Shown: positions 10,088-17,711 of the stretch, piece after piece
How positions within the stretch are numbered: position 1 is the first letter of the stretch
Layout of the letters: the number at the start of each line of letters is the position of its first letter
Source of the DNA: Bilifractor porci
GTDB taxonomy: Bacteria > Bacillota > Clostridia > Lachnospirales > Lachnospiraceae
Reading direction: 5' to 3'
Assembly: GCF_009696005.1 (NCBI RefSeq)
Contig: NZ_VUMV01000003.1
Span: forward strand, 124,001 to 188,000
DNA length: 64,000 nt
Notes under the pieces: generated by a model
Database searches by the model: none
Seen by the model: only the letters and a program-made list of their open reading frames with translations
What the model was told of the DNA's origin: nothing
Made by a program: the position numbers and the translations under genes

Positions 10088-10727
10088 ATTTGTACACGGA
10101 AATCGTGACCCCGTCTCCCAGGGGAAGAATGGAAGTCTCCAGCACGTCACTGTCCTTCAGCACCCGCAGGTACTCCCGCATGCGTCTGTAAATCGTGCGG
10201 TTGCGCCGTTCCACCGCGTAATGGGATTCGATAATGTCCCCTCCCTGCAGCACGTTATCGGAAACAAGCACGCTTCCCGGGCGCATCAGGCGGAGCAGAT
10301 CCGGAAGATACCGGATATACTGTGCCTTGGCTGCATCCAGAAAAATAAAATCAAAGGGATCCGACAGCGTTTTTAATACATCCGCCGCGTCTCCCTTCAA
10401 CAAGGTGATCCGGTCTGCGTAACCGGATTCCCTGAAGTTCTTCTGCGCTACAGGTATGCGCTTTTCATAGTCCTCGATGGTCGTTATCCTGCATTCCGGT
10501 GCTGTCGCCCCCGCCATAAGAATGGCGGAAAAACCGACTGCCGTTCCGATCTCCAGAACGGATCCCGGTTTTTGCATCTCCAGAATGGTTTTCAGAAAGC
10601 TCTGCGTCTCTCTGCGGATCACCGGCACCCTGTCTTTTCTGGCCTGCTGCTCCAGCCTGTCCAGAAAAGGCGTGTTTCCGTGATCCAGAGAATTGATAAA
10701 AGCGGTCATCCGACTGTCTGTAATCAT
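10047..10727 (-). CDS. trmR: tRNA 5-hydroxyuridine methyltransferase (TrmR/YrrM)
   Basis: A class I SAM-dependent O-methyltransferase of 226 residues with motif I VLEIGTAVGFSAI (about 58-70) and the family's IFLDAAKAQY acidic motif around 128-138. B. subtilis TrmR (YrrM) converts 5-hydroxyuridine-34 to 5-methoxyuridine; adjacency to the trhP-like gene supports that role over a general catechol methyltransferase. The start ATG overlaps the upstream MltG-like stop by ATGA, indicating translational coupling. The 3' end is duplicated downstream (9980-10087). Confidence 0.88.
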   Translation of the reverse strand: MITDSRMTAFINSLDHGNTPFLDRLEQQARKDRVPVIRRETQSFLKTILEMQKPGSVLEIGTAVGFSAILMAGATAPECRITTIEDYEKRIPVAQKNFRESGYADRITLLKGDAADVLKTLSDPFDFIFLDAAKAQYIRYLPDLLRLMRPGSVLVSDNVLQGGDIIESHYAVERRNRTIYRRMREYLRVLKDSDVLETSILPLGDGVTISVYKSGYRANMENSVSG

Positions 10728-11212
10728 ACCTTTACATTGCCCTCCGGTGTGGACCCGCTCCCGTCCTGTTCCTGCCCGGAGGATGAGATTACGGTCTCCC
10801 CTCCGTCTACCGAGTGCTTCGAATCAGAGCCTGCCAGGGCGGAGATAATGTCATCCGGAGTCATGGCGGTATTTAGAGAATAGGTCCCCGGAAGAATCTG
10901 GTTATGATAGTCGGAAATAAGCTCCTGCACCCAGAAAGCAGCGGGGCTTTCTTCCAGAAGTCCCTCCGCCCGGAGCATTTTTCCGATGTCATAGACTGAC
11001 ATGTCCTCCGTAACGGTCACGGTGACTTTTCTCCCGTCCCCGCTGTCCACCGCGTCCTGATTAAACACTTCGTAACCGAGCCCGTATGCTTTTTTACAGA
11101 AATATATAAGAACAACGACCAGACAGACGATCAGAAGGACCTTCAGCAGTCCCTTTACGCCGAAAAGCGCGACACGGTATCCGACATTGTCCTTTTTTTC
11201 TTTTCCTGCCAT
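10724..11212 (-). CDS. short membrane-anchored MltG/YceG-like protein lacking the transglycosylase domain
   Basis: A 162-residue protein with a basic N terminus, one transmembrane helix (about 20-42), an extracytoplasmic LysM-like segment (about 63-126, with VTEDMSVYDIGKML and LPGTYSLNTAMTPDDII), then a Ser/Gly-rich tail. This matches the N-terminal LysM-like part of endolytic transglycosylase MltG. The position (ylbF side, before trmR) is that of yrrL/mltG in Firmicutes. Full MltG is about 350 residues and has a catalytic Glu domain that is absent here, so it may bind peptidoglycan or partners but should not cleave. Start ATG 11212 follows GAGGAG. The frame ends cleanly, so this is not an obvious frameshift. 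Confidence 0.7.
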   Translation of the reverse strand: MAGKEKKDNVGYRVALFGVKGLLKVLLIVCLVVVLIYFCKKAYGLGYEVFNQDAVDSGDGRKVTVTVTEDMSVYDIGKMLRAEGLLEESPAAFWVQELISDYHNQILPGTYSLNTAMTPDDIISALAGSDSKHSVDGGETVISSSGQEQDGSGSTPEGNVKV

Positions 11213-11224
11213 TCTCAGCTCCTC

Positions 11225-11572
11225 TTAGTGCCCGGGCTTTTCCATTTCGGGGATATCCACTGCCACACTTTTGTTGATATAGTTTACAACTCTCTGTACC
11301 ATGCGGCAGACGGAGCTTTCCGCATCCAGATATTCCGCGGCAAGTGGATTTTTCAGTACGCTGCCGAATTCACGCAGAACCTCGTCTGACTCATCGAAAA
11401 GATCTCGTTCCGTCTGCTGAAGCTGAAAGTTCCGAACCCGGTATTCATCCACCTTCTTTTTGAGCTCCGGATTCTGCCGGAGCTGTTCTTCACACTTTTT
11501 ATACCGCTGGTAATCGCCGGAGCTCCGGATCGCCGAGATCAGCTCCTCTGTCTGTAATGCTACCGGATCCAT
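11225..11572 (-). CDS. YlbF family regulator
   Basis: A 115-residue, predominantly helical protein of the YlbF/YmcA (DUF964) family. In Bacillus, YlbF, YmcA and YaaT form a complex that assists RNase Y and affects competence and sporulation. Family features seen are the N-terminal LISAIRSSGDYQRYKKCEEQL helix and the NPLAAEYLDAE segment. The ribosome site GGAGG lies inside the last codons of rnjA, only 4 bp upstream, so the two are cotranscribed. The pairing with a ribonuclease gene fits an RNA-processing role. Function here is inferred. Confidence 0.8.
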   Translation of the reverse strand: MDPVALQTEELISAIRSSGDYQRYKKCEEQLRQNPELKKKVDEYRVRNFQLQQTERDLFDESDEVLREFGSVLKNPLAAEYLDAESSVCRMVQRVVNYINKSVAVDIPEMEKPGH

Positions 11573-11576
11573 TCGG

Positions 11577-13241
11577 TTAAGCCTCCATAATAATAGGAAG
11601 AATCATCGGGCGGCGCTGCGTGCGCTTCCAGACAAACGCGCTGAGGGCATCCTTTACCGATGTCTTCAGCTTGCCCCAGTCCGTAATATGACGGTCCAGG
11701 CAGTCATCCAGCGCATCCTCCGCGGCCACCCTGGCTTCATCCATCAGATCTTCTGACTCCCGGACGTAAACAAAGCCTCTGGAAACAATGTCCGGTCCCG
11801 CCAGCAGCATACCGCTGTGCCGGTCCAGTGTCAGGACGACGATGATAATGCCGTCCTCGGAAAGGTGCTGCCTGTCACGGAGCACAATATTTCCCACATC
11901 ACCGACGCCAAGTCCGTCTACCATGATTCCACCGGTCTCTACCTTTCCGGTAACCTTCGCGGACTCACTGTCCAGCGAAAGAACGTCCCCGGTTTTCATG
12001 ATAAAGATATTTTCCTTCGGAATTCCAAGCTCCGCCGCCAGCTTTGCCTGGGCCTTCAGATGCCGGTATTCCCCGTGAACAGGAATCGCGTACTTTGGCT
12101 TTACCAGAGAGTAAATCAGCTTGATCTCCTCCTGGCAGGCGTGGCCGGATACATGAACATCCTGGAAAATAACATCCGCGCCTTTTTCACAGAGCTCATT
12201 GATAACATTGGAGACTGCTTTTTCATTTCCGGGAATCGGGTGGGAGCTGAACACGATCAGATCCCCCGGCTTAATGGTCACTTTCTTGTGAATATCCGCG
12301 GCCATTCTGGAAAGCGCGGCCATGGACTCTCCCTGGCTTCCCGTAGTGACAAGAACCATCTTCTCATCCGGATAATTTTTCATCTCGTTGATGTCTATCA
12401 GCGTGTGCTCCGGAATATTCAGATAGCCGAGCTCTGAAGCCGTGGAAATAATATTGACCATGCTGCGGCCTTCCACCACGACTTTTCTTCCGTATTTATA
12501 GGCCGTATAGATAATCTGCTGCACACGGTCTACGTTCGAGGCAAAGGTGGCGATAATCAGCCTCTGGTTGGTGTGCTCCGAAAAAATCATATCAAAGGTA
12601 TGGCCAACCGTGCGCTCGGACTTCGTAAAGCCCTCTCTCTCCGCATTCGTGCTGTCACACATCAGGGCCAATACACCCTTTTTCCCGATTTCCGCAAACC
12701 GCTGCAGGTCAATGGCGTCACCGAAGACCGGGGTGTAATCCACCTTAAAATCTCCTGTGTGGACAACAATTCCCGCGGGGGAATAAATGGCCAGCGCGGC
12801 CGCGTCCTGTATGCTGTGATTTGTCTTGATAAATTCTATGCGGAAACATCCCAGATTGATGGACTGCCCGAATTTGATCACCTTGCGCCTGGTGGTGCGG
12901 AGCATATCGTGCTCCTCCAGCTTATGCTCAATCAGCCCTACGGTCAGCTTGGTCGCGTAGATCGGGACATTGATTTCCCGCAGGACATAAGGCAGAGCCC
13001 CGATATGGTCCTCATGTCCGTGTGTAATAACAAACCCTTTTACCTTGTCAATGTTCTGCTTCAGATAGGTAATATCCGGGATAACCAGATCAATTCCCAG
13101 CATGTCGTCATCCGGGAAAGCCAGGCCGCAGTCCACCACAACAATACTGTCTTCATATTCAAAGGCAGTAATGTTCATGCCGATCTGTTCGAGGCCGCCC
13201 AGAGGGATAATCTTGAGCTTACTCGTCTGATTCGTTTTCAA
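11577..13241 (-). CDS. rnjA: ribonuclease J
   Basis: A metallo-beta-lactamase/beta-CASP ribonuclease with 5'-to-3' exo- and endonuclease activity in mRNA decay and maturation. The zinc-binding motif HGHEDH is at 74-79, with the further conserved TGDFK, CDSTNA and HVSGHA segments. At 554 residues it is full length. No ATG fits the conserved N terminus; the start is TTG at 13241, with GGAGG eleven bases upstream, giving MKTNQTSKLKIIPLGG. The gene is followed closely by ylbF. RNase J1 and J2 cannot be told apart with certainty; no second copy is visible. Confidence 0.95.
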   Translation of the reverse strand: MKTNQTSKLKIIPLGGLEQIGMNITAFEYEDSIVVVDCGLAFPDDDMLGIDLVIPDITYLKQNIDKVKGFVITHGHEDHIGALPYVLREINVPIYATKLTVGLIEHKLEEHDMLRTTRRKVIKFGQSINLGCFRIEFIKTNHSIQDAAALAIYSPAGIVVHTGDFKVDYTPVFGDAIDLQRFAEIGKKGVLALMCDSTNAEREGFTKSERTVGHTFDMIFSEHTNQRLIIATFASNVDRVQQIIYTAYKYGRKVVVEGRSMVNIISTASELGYLNIPEHTLIDINEMKNYPDEKMVLVTTGSQGESMAALSRMAADIHKKVTIKPGDLIVFSSHPIPGNEKAVSNVINELCEKGADVIFQDVHVSGHACQEEIKLIYSLVKPKYAIPVHGEYRHLKAQAKLAAELGIPKENIFIMKTGDVLSLDSESAKVTGKVETGGIMVDGLGVGDVGNIVLRDRQHLSEDGIIIVVLTLDRHSGMLLAGPDIVSRGFVYVRESEDLMDEARVAAEDALDDCLDRHITDWGKLKTSVKDALSAFVWKRTQRRPMILPIIMEA

Positions 13242-13316
13242 TATTCAGTTAACCTCCATACTTCTTCCGATCTTTGTCTGTTCTTTTTGCAGACTGAAAG
13301 ACGGGCCGGAGGGCAA

Positions 13317-13604
13317 TCAGGCTTTTCCAGGTTCTTTCGTATCCTGTACCAGTACCGTATCCTCCAGCATCTGCTGGAAAACACCGGCCACTGCATGGAA
13401 TTCTGTGTCATCCTCTACGGGAACAAAATTCGCTTCCTCATCGCCGTCTTCGGACAGGTCTTTCAGAATGCAGGCATTTGCCTCTTCTCCGTCAGAATCA
13501 GTTACCAGGAGATAGTTCACTCCTCCTATCCTGGTTTCCTCTTCTACAAAAAATTCTTCCGTTCTGCCGTTTTCTGTTGTAAAGCTTACTTTTTCTCTTT
13601 TCAT
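13317..13604 (-). CDS. DUF1292 family protein (YrzB-like)
   Basis: A small acidic protein of 95 residues matching DUF1292, with the pattern MKREKVSF, then EEETRIGGVNYLLVTD and EEANACILKD. These proteins lie next to ruvX and ireB in most Firmicutes (yrzB in B. subtilis) and have no established biochemical role. ATG at 13604 follows GGAG by 8 bases, 16 bp after the ruvX stop. The C-terminal DTEFHAVAGVFQQMLED is the typical family end. Confidence 0.82.
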   Translation of the reverse strand: MKREKVSFTTENGRTEEFFVEEETRIGGVNYLLVTDSDGEEANACILKDLSEDGDEEANFVPVEDDTEFHAVAGVFQQMLEDTVLVQDTKEPGKA

Positions 13605-13620
13605 GTTCGCAGCTCCGGCA

Positions 13621-14055
13621 TCATTTCCGGCCGTTTTCCAAAGAATCCAAATACCCCTGCAGGATGAATGTGGCCGCAATCTGATCGATCACTTCCTTGC
13701 GGTCTCGTCCTTTTACCCCTGTCTCGTCCAGAATACGATCCGCTGCCACGGTCGTAAGACGTTCATCCCACATGACAACCTTTTTGCCGGTCCTTCGTTC
13801 AAGCATATCGCGGAACTCCAGAGATTTGGCAGCCCGGTCGCCGATGTCATTATTCATGTGTTTTGGAAATCCGAGAACAATGGTGTCCGCGTCATATTCC
13901 TTTACCAGTTCTTCAATTCTGGCAAGGGTCTGTCGCAGCTTGTTTTCCTGCTTCCTGCGGATAATCTCCACTCCCTGCGCAGTATACCCCAGCGGGTCGC
14001 TGACCGCAACCCCTACAGTTTTGGAGCCATAGTCCAGTCCCAGGATTCTTTTCAC
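13621..14055 (-). CDS. ruvX: YqgF/RuvX family nuclease (putative pre-16S rRNA or Holliday junction nuclease)
   Basis: A 144-residue RNase H-fold protein. Conserved elements are [16 protein letters not shown] (6-21, catalytic Asp8), LGFPKHMN and DERLTT with a further acidic residue. Family members act in 16S rRNA 5' maturation (YqgF) and have been described as Holliday junction resolvases in mycobacteria; the name yrrK is used in Bacillus. It overlaps the upstream ireB stop by ATGA and is followed by DUF1292, the conserved trio. Confidence 0.93.
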   Translation of the reverse strand: MKRILGLDYGSKTVGVAVSDPLGYTAQGVEIIRRKQENKLRQTLARIEELVKEYDADTIVLGFPKHMNNDIGDRAAKSLEFRDMLERRTGKKVVMWDERLTTVAADRILDETGVKGRDRKEVIDQIAATFILQGYLDSLENGRK

Positions 14056-14327
14056 GATTTGTCCGTCCTCCAGGATTCGTTTTTGATGTACTCCTTCAGA
14101 AGCTCTTCTACCAGCTCGTCCCGCTCCACCTTCATAATCATGCTGCGCGCGCCGTTGTGGCTGGTGATGTAAGTCGGATCTCCGGACATGATATATCCCA
14201 CGATCTGATTGACGGGGTTATACCCCTTCTCCTCCATCGCGTGATAAACAATATCCAGGACCTTTTTGGCCTGTGTGTCCGTCTCCGGCATTACCTCAAA
14301 GTATTGTGTATTGCTTAAATCGCTCAT
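14052..14327 (-). CDS. IreB family regulatory phosphoprotein
   Basis: A 91-residue protein matching the IreB/YrzL (DUF965) family: [12 protein letters not shown] start, then [29 protein letters not shown]. In Enterococcus faecalis IreB is phosphorylated by the PASTA kinase IreK on N-terminal threonines and modulates cephalosporin resistance. This protein has a candidate Thr in SNTQY, so a similar switch is possible. The ATG at 14327 follows AAGGA; a much longer upstream frame overlaps the promoter and is not conserved. First gene of the ireB-ruvX-DUF1292-rnjA-ylbF block, with a promoter at 14396-14424. Confidence 0.9.
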   Translation of the reverse strand: MSDLSNTQYFEVMPETDTQAKKVLDIVYHAMEEKGYNPVNQIVGYIMSGDPTYITSHNGARSMIMKVERDELVEELLKEYIKNESWRTDKS

Positions 14328-14395
14328 GTCTTCACATCCTTTCACACTCCTGACGAGTGCCGGCCGAATGGCAGAATCCGGCTTATAACTTAATA

Positions 14396-14424
14396 ATTGT
14401 AACGTACTTCCCCGAAAAGTGCAA
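14396..14424 (-). promoter_or_regulatory. predicted promoter of the ireB-ruvX operon
   Basis: TTGCAC (14419-14424), 17 bp, TACAAT (14396-14401) on the minus strand, starting transcription about 60 nt before ireB. It lies directly after the mtaB stop, so ireB need not depend on mtaB readthrough. Confidence 0.7.
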
Positions 14425-14440
14425 GACAGCTGCCGGGCCG

Positions 14441-15763
14441 TCAGACCGTTAGGCAGTCCTGGAAGCAGATCCTTTCCGGCGTAACAGAAAGAATCCAGTT
14501 GGACAGCCCTTCCGCGGGAATGCCCGGAAAATCCGCGGGCAGAAGCACTTTCTGATATTCCTTTCCGTGTCCCAGCCACCAGCTGCGGCCGCCTTCGGCC
14601 ACCTTTTCCTCAAACAGCACCTCCAGCGGCGTGCCGCAGTAATACCTCAGGAACTCTTCTCTTCTTTTCCGGTCCAGCTCCCGCAGCACGGCCCCCCTCT
14701 CTCTTTTCACCGGCTCCGGGATCTGATCCGGGAATGCCGCCGCCCTGGTTCCTTCCCTCCTGGAATAAGGGAAAACATGTGTCTCGAAGAAATGCATTTT
14801 TTCCACAAAGCTCCTGCATTCCTCGAAATCTTCCTCCGTCTCTCCCGGAAATCCGGTGATGATATCTGTACAGATGGCCGGATGCCGGAAATATCTCCGC
14901 AGGAGCCCGCAGGTCTGCGCAAATTCTTCCGGCGTATACTTCCGGTTCATGCGCTGCAGTGTGCGGCCGCACCCGCTCTGCAGGGAAAGATGAAAATGAG
15001 GACAGACCTTCGGCAGTTCCGCCAGATTTTTCACAAATGCCTCGTCGATCGAACCCGGCTCCAGCGAACCCAGCCGGATTCTGCGGATTCCCTCTGTCTG
15101 GTGCACGGCACGGATCAGTGCGGAAAGATTTTCCCCCTCACCCAGATCCTTCCCGTAGGAACAGAGATGGATACCGGTGAGCACCACTTCCTGCACGCCG
15201 CTGGCCGCAAGCCGCTCTGTCTCCTGCGCGACATCCGCGATTTTCCTGCTGCGGACCCGGCCTCTGGCATAGGGAATAATACAGTAGGAACAGAACTGGT
15301 TGCAGCCGTCCTGCACCTTCAGGAAAGCCCTGGTGTGTCCTTCTGCCCGGTCGGTTTCCAGCTTTTCTATTTCCCTGTCCCGGCGGATTTCCGAAGTATC
15401 TGTCCGTCTGCCTCCTCCCGCGAAATACCTCTCCAGCTCCTGTACCAGATCCCCTTTTCTGTCACTTCCGATGATCAGGTCTATGGCAGGGTCCTTCTCC
15501 AGCTCCTTTCCCCGCACCTGGGCATAGCAGCCAACGGCCACCACGACGGCATCCGGATTCATACCGCGCGCCCTGTGAAGCATCTGGCGGGATTTCCGGT
15601 CTGCAATGTTTGTCACGGTACAGGTATTGATCACATAGACATCCGCTCCCGGCTCGAACGGGACAATGCGGTAGCCGGCGTTTTCCAGCGCCTGCTGCAT
15701 TGCCTCCAGCTCATACGAATTCACCTTGCATCCCAGATTGTGAAGAGCAGCTTTTCTTAACAT
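14441..15763 (-). CDS. mtaB: tRNA N6-threonylcarbamoyladenosine(37) methylthiotransferase MtaB
   Basis: A radical SAM methylthiotransferase that adds a 2-methylthio group to t6A37. The 440-residue protein has the N-terminal MTTase domain (Cys12, Cys48, Cys79 as cluster ligands), the radical SAM CNQFCSYC motif (Cys154, 158, 161), and a C-terminal TRAM-like end. LGCKVNSYE at the N terminus is typical of MtaB rather than MiaB. ATG 15763 follows AAAGGAAA; an upstream GTG adds an unconserved basic leader. Its substrate, t6A, requires TsaB/TsaE, which are encoded at 52831-54068. Confidence 0.95.
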   Translation of the reverse strand: MLRKAALHNLGCKVNSYELEAMQQALENAGYRIVPFEPGADVYVINTCTVTNIADRKSRQMLHRARGMNPDAVVVAVGCYAQVRGKELEKDPAIDLIIGSDRKGDLVQELERYFAGGGRRTDTSEIRRDREIEKLETDRAEGHTRAFLKVQDGCNQFCSYCIIPYARGRVRSRKIADVAQETERLAASGVQEVVLTGIHLCSYGKDLGEGENLSALIRAVHQTEGIRRIRLGSLEPGSIDEAFVKNLAELPKVCPHFHLSLQSGCGRTLQRMNRKYTPEEFAQTCGLLRRYFRHPAICTDIITGFPGETEEDFEECRSFVEKMHFFETHVFPYSRREGTRAAAFPDQIPEPVKRERGAVLRELDRKRREEFLRYYCGTPLEVLFEEKVAEGGRSWWLGHGKEYQKVLLPADFPGIPAEGLSNWILSVTPERICFQDCLTV

Positions 15764-15792
15764 AAAATTTCCTTTCTGTCCCCGCCTCCGCC

Positions 15793-15821
15793 TTGACTTT
15801 TCCTTTTTTTGCACGTATCAT
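15793..15821 (+). promoter_or_regulatory. predicted promoter of the HPr-like gene
   Basis: TTGACT (15793-15798), 17 bp, TATCAT (15816-15821) on the plus strand, about 85 bp upstream of the start codon. It overlaps the upstream region of divergent mtaB. Confidence 0.75.
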
Positions 15822-15914
15822 AGTTTTAATGATGAATCCGAAAATCCGGTTATTCACAGTCTCCGCCGTGTTCTCGCGGCAGGATTTGTATCAGCATATA
15901 TGGAGGAAAAAAAG

Positions 15915-16157
15915 ATGCAGACAGTTAAAATTTCCCTGAATTCCATTGAAAAAGTAAAGAATTTCGTAAACGCGATTTCCAACTTTGACTTTGACTTTGA
16001 TCTTGTATCCGGAAGGTACGTCATTGACGCGAAATCCATCATGGGCATTTTCAGTCTGGATCTTTCCAAACCGATTGACCTGAATATTCACACAGACGGG
16101 TCTGAATTAACCCAGGTGTTGGATGTCCTGAAGCCCTACATTGTGGAGGAAAAATAA
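15915..16157 (+). CDS. HPr-like protein without the phosphocarrier histidine
   Basis: An 80-residue protein with the HPr fold pattern. Relative to Bacillus HPr, the IHARPA active-site loop is replaced by IEKVKN, so Glu12 occupies the His15 position and PTS phosphotransfer through it is not possible. The second signature, the Ser46 loop, is kept as KSIMGIFSL with Ser41 (HPr: KSIMGVMSL). It therefore resembles Crh in logic: a regulatory, non-transport HPr that HPr kinase (57988-58956) might phosphorylate. The start at 15915 follows GGAGG by 8 bases; an ATG at 15900 overlaps that ribosome site. Own promoter and terminator make it monocistronic. Function is inferred. Confidence 0.8.
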   Translation: MQTVKISLNSIEKVKNFVNAISNFDFDFDLVSGRYVIDAKSIMGIFSLDLSKPIDLNIHTDGSELTQVLDVLKPYIVEEK

Positions 16158-16303
16158 GTTTTCTCCGATTTCTTTCCGGACAATGCCCTATGCTCTGTCC
16201 GGGTGTGAAAGCACTTCCGAAGGGCGTATCGTCAGAGAAGCCGGAAAACGGAAAAAATCAAAGAAAATAGGAATTTAAGAACCGGCCTGTTGTCCGGCGC
16301 AGA
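16158..16303 (+). other. hairpin-rich 3' untranslated region of the HPr-like gene
   Basis: About 145 bases separate the stop from the terminator. A 7-bp stem CCGGACA/TGTCCGG (about 16177-16204) is followed by smaller potential stems. No known RNA family is recognised and no convincing open frame exists. Confidence 0.4.
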
Positions 16304-16333
16304 CCCGCAGCTTTTGCTGCGGGCTGTTTTTTT
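16304..16333 (+). terminator. terminator of the HPr-like gene
   Basis: CCCGCAGC, a TTTT loop, GCTGCGGG, then CTG and seven T: a textbook intrinsic terminator on the plus strand, 30 bp before the convergent thiI stop. Confidence 0.93.
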
Positions 16334-16362
16334 GCCTTATTATTACTTACAAAACGGATTCT

Positions 16363-17550
16363 TCAGGACTCCACCAGAACCGTCTCCGCCGTGCTGACGG
16401 CAGTCTCTATCATCGGTTCTATCACACCTTCCAGCTTCTTCTCCGATCTCTCGATCACCTTCAGAATCGGATGTGTCACCGGATGCTTCGCCACAAAAAT
16501 CGTGCAGCAGTCCTCAAAGGGCTGGATGGATGTCTCGTAGCTTCCGATTTTTCTGGATATTTCGATAATTTCCTGCTTATCAAAACCGATCAGCGGGCGG
16601 AATACAGGAAGAGTACAGACCGCATTGGTGCAGACCAGGCTGTCCACCGTCTGGCTGGCCACCTGGCCGACGCTCTCCCCGGTAATCAATGCCTTTGCGC
16701 CGTCTTTCCGCGCAAAGCTCTCCGCGATTTTCATCATATATCGCCGCATGATAATGGTAAGCTCCTCATGCGGACATTTTTCGTAGATAGCCAGCTGAAT
16801 ATCCGTAAAATTAACGATGTGGAGCCGGATCGGGCCGCTGTAGGCAGATACGATCCGCGCAAGATCCACAACCTTCTGTTTCGCCCTCTCGCTGGTATAC
16901 GGCGGCGCATGGAAGTAGACCGCATCGATGGTCACTCCCCTCTTGGCGATCATATAGCCGGCAACCGGGGAATCGATTCCGCCGGAGAGAAGGAGCTCTG
17001 CCTCCCCGTTTGTCCCTACCGGCATGCCTCCCGGTCCGGGAATGACATGGGAATAGATATAGATCTTCTTTCTGACCTCCACAGTGATCACACAGTCCGG
17101 ATGATGGACATCCACCTGCATCCATGGGCATCCGTTCAGAACCGCCTCTCCCAGATCCGCGTTCAGCTGCATGGAATCCTTCGGATAGCTTTTGTTGGAG
17201 CGCCGCGCGAAAATCTTAAAGGTCTTAGCCCTGCTTTCCGGATAAACCTCTGCTGTATAGCGGACCACGGCCTGGGCTATGGACTCGAATCCCTCGTCCT
17301 CCACAATCACAACAGGGCAGATTCCGGAAATGCCGAACACATGGCGCATGGCATCTACGGCTCCCTCAAAGTCGAAGCTGCCGTCTGCCCTGACATAAAT
17401 TCTTCCCATTTCACGGGTAACTTCAAATTCTCCCTCTACAGGTTTCAGACTGCGGGCAATCTGGCGGACCAGAGCCTCCTCAAAGAGAATTCTGTTTTTT
17501 CCCTTGATGCCGATCTCGGCATATTTAATCAGAAACGCCTGATAATTCAT
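16363..17550 (-). CDS. thiI: tRNA 4-thiouridine synthase ThiI (no rhodanese domain)
   Basis: ThiI adenylates uridine-8 of tRNA and inserts sulfur to make 4-thiouridine; it can also serve thiazole synthesis. The 395-residue protein has an N-terminal ferredoxin-like/THUMP region (to about 165) and the PP-loop ATPase with SGGIDS at 189-194. The C-terminal rhodanese domain of E. coli ThiI is absent, as in Bacillus, where a dedicated cysteine desulfurase encoded next door delivers sulfur; exactly such a gene precedes it here. I use ATG 17550, preceded by GAGGG, rather than 17562. Confidence 0.95.
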   Translation of the reverse strand: MNYQAFLIKYAEIGIKGKNRILFEEALVRQIARSLKPVEGEFEVTREMGRIYVRADGSFDFEGAVDAMRHVFGISGICPVVIVEDEGFESIAQAVVRYTAEVYPESRAKTFKIFARRSNKSYPKDSMQLNADLGEAVLNGCPWMQVDVHHPDCVITVEVRKKIYIYSHVIPGPGGMPVGTNGEAELLLSGGIDSPVAGYMIAKRGVTIDAVYFHAPPYTSERAKQKVVDLARIVSAYSGPIRLHIVNFTDIQLAIYEKCPHEELTIIMRRYMMKIAESFARKDGAKALITGESVGQVASQTVDSLVCTNAVCTLPVFRPLIGFDKQEIIEISRKIGSYETSIQPFEDCCTIFVAKHPVTHPILKVIERSEKKLEGVIEPMIETAVSTAETVLVES

Positions 17551-17578
17551 TCTATCCCTCATTCATTCCTGCCAGGCC

Positions 17579-17612
17579 GTTTTCTGAGGTATGCCTGCAT
17601 ACCTCAGAAAAC
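17579..17612. repeat. perfect 15-bp inverted repeat upstream of thiI
   Basis: GTTTTCTGAGGTATG, a CCTG loop, then the exact complement. It sits between the desulfurase stop and the thiI ribosome site and has no T-run in the direction of transcription, so it is not an ordinary terminator. It could stabilise or process the mRNA. Confidence 0.85.
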
Positions 17613-17711
17613 CGAAAACCGGCCGGTGTCTTGTAAAACCTGCTGACATCCCTGCGGCTGCCGGCGAACGCTCCCGCCGAAAACCGGGAACCGGTCAGCG
17701 TCTTGTAAAAC
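17612..17711. repeat. duplication of the desulfurase 3' end
   Basis: Copy A at 17612-17639 and copy B at 17677-17711 share CCGAAAACCGG, CCGGT and GTCTTGTAAAAC without substitutions. Copy B has two insertions (GAA and CAGC). Copy B spans the last codons and the TGA of the desulfurase; copy A lies about 60 bp beyond the stop. Confidence 0.85.

Noticed and set aside
16158-16303. Riboswitch or SRP/6S-type RNA
   Set aside because: No match to consensus cores I know (SAM, c-di-GMP, purine, fluoride, SRP), and it follows rather than precedes a gene on its strand.
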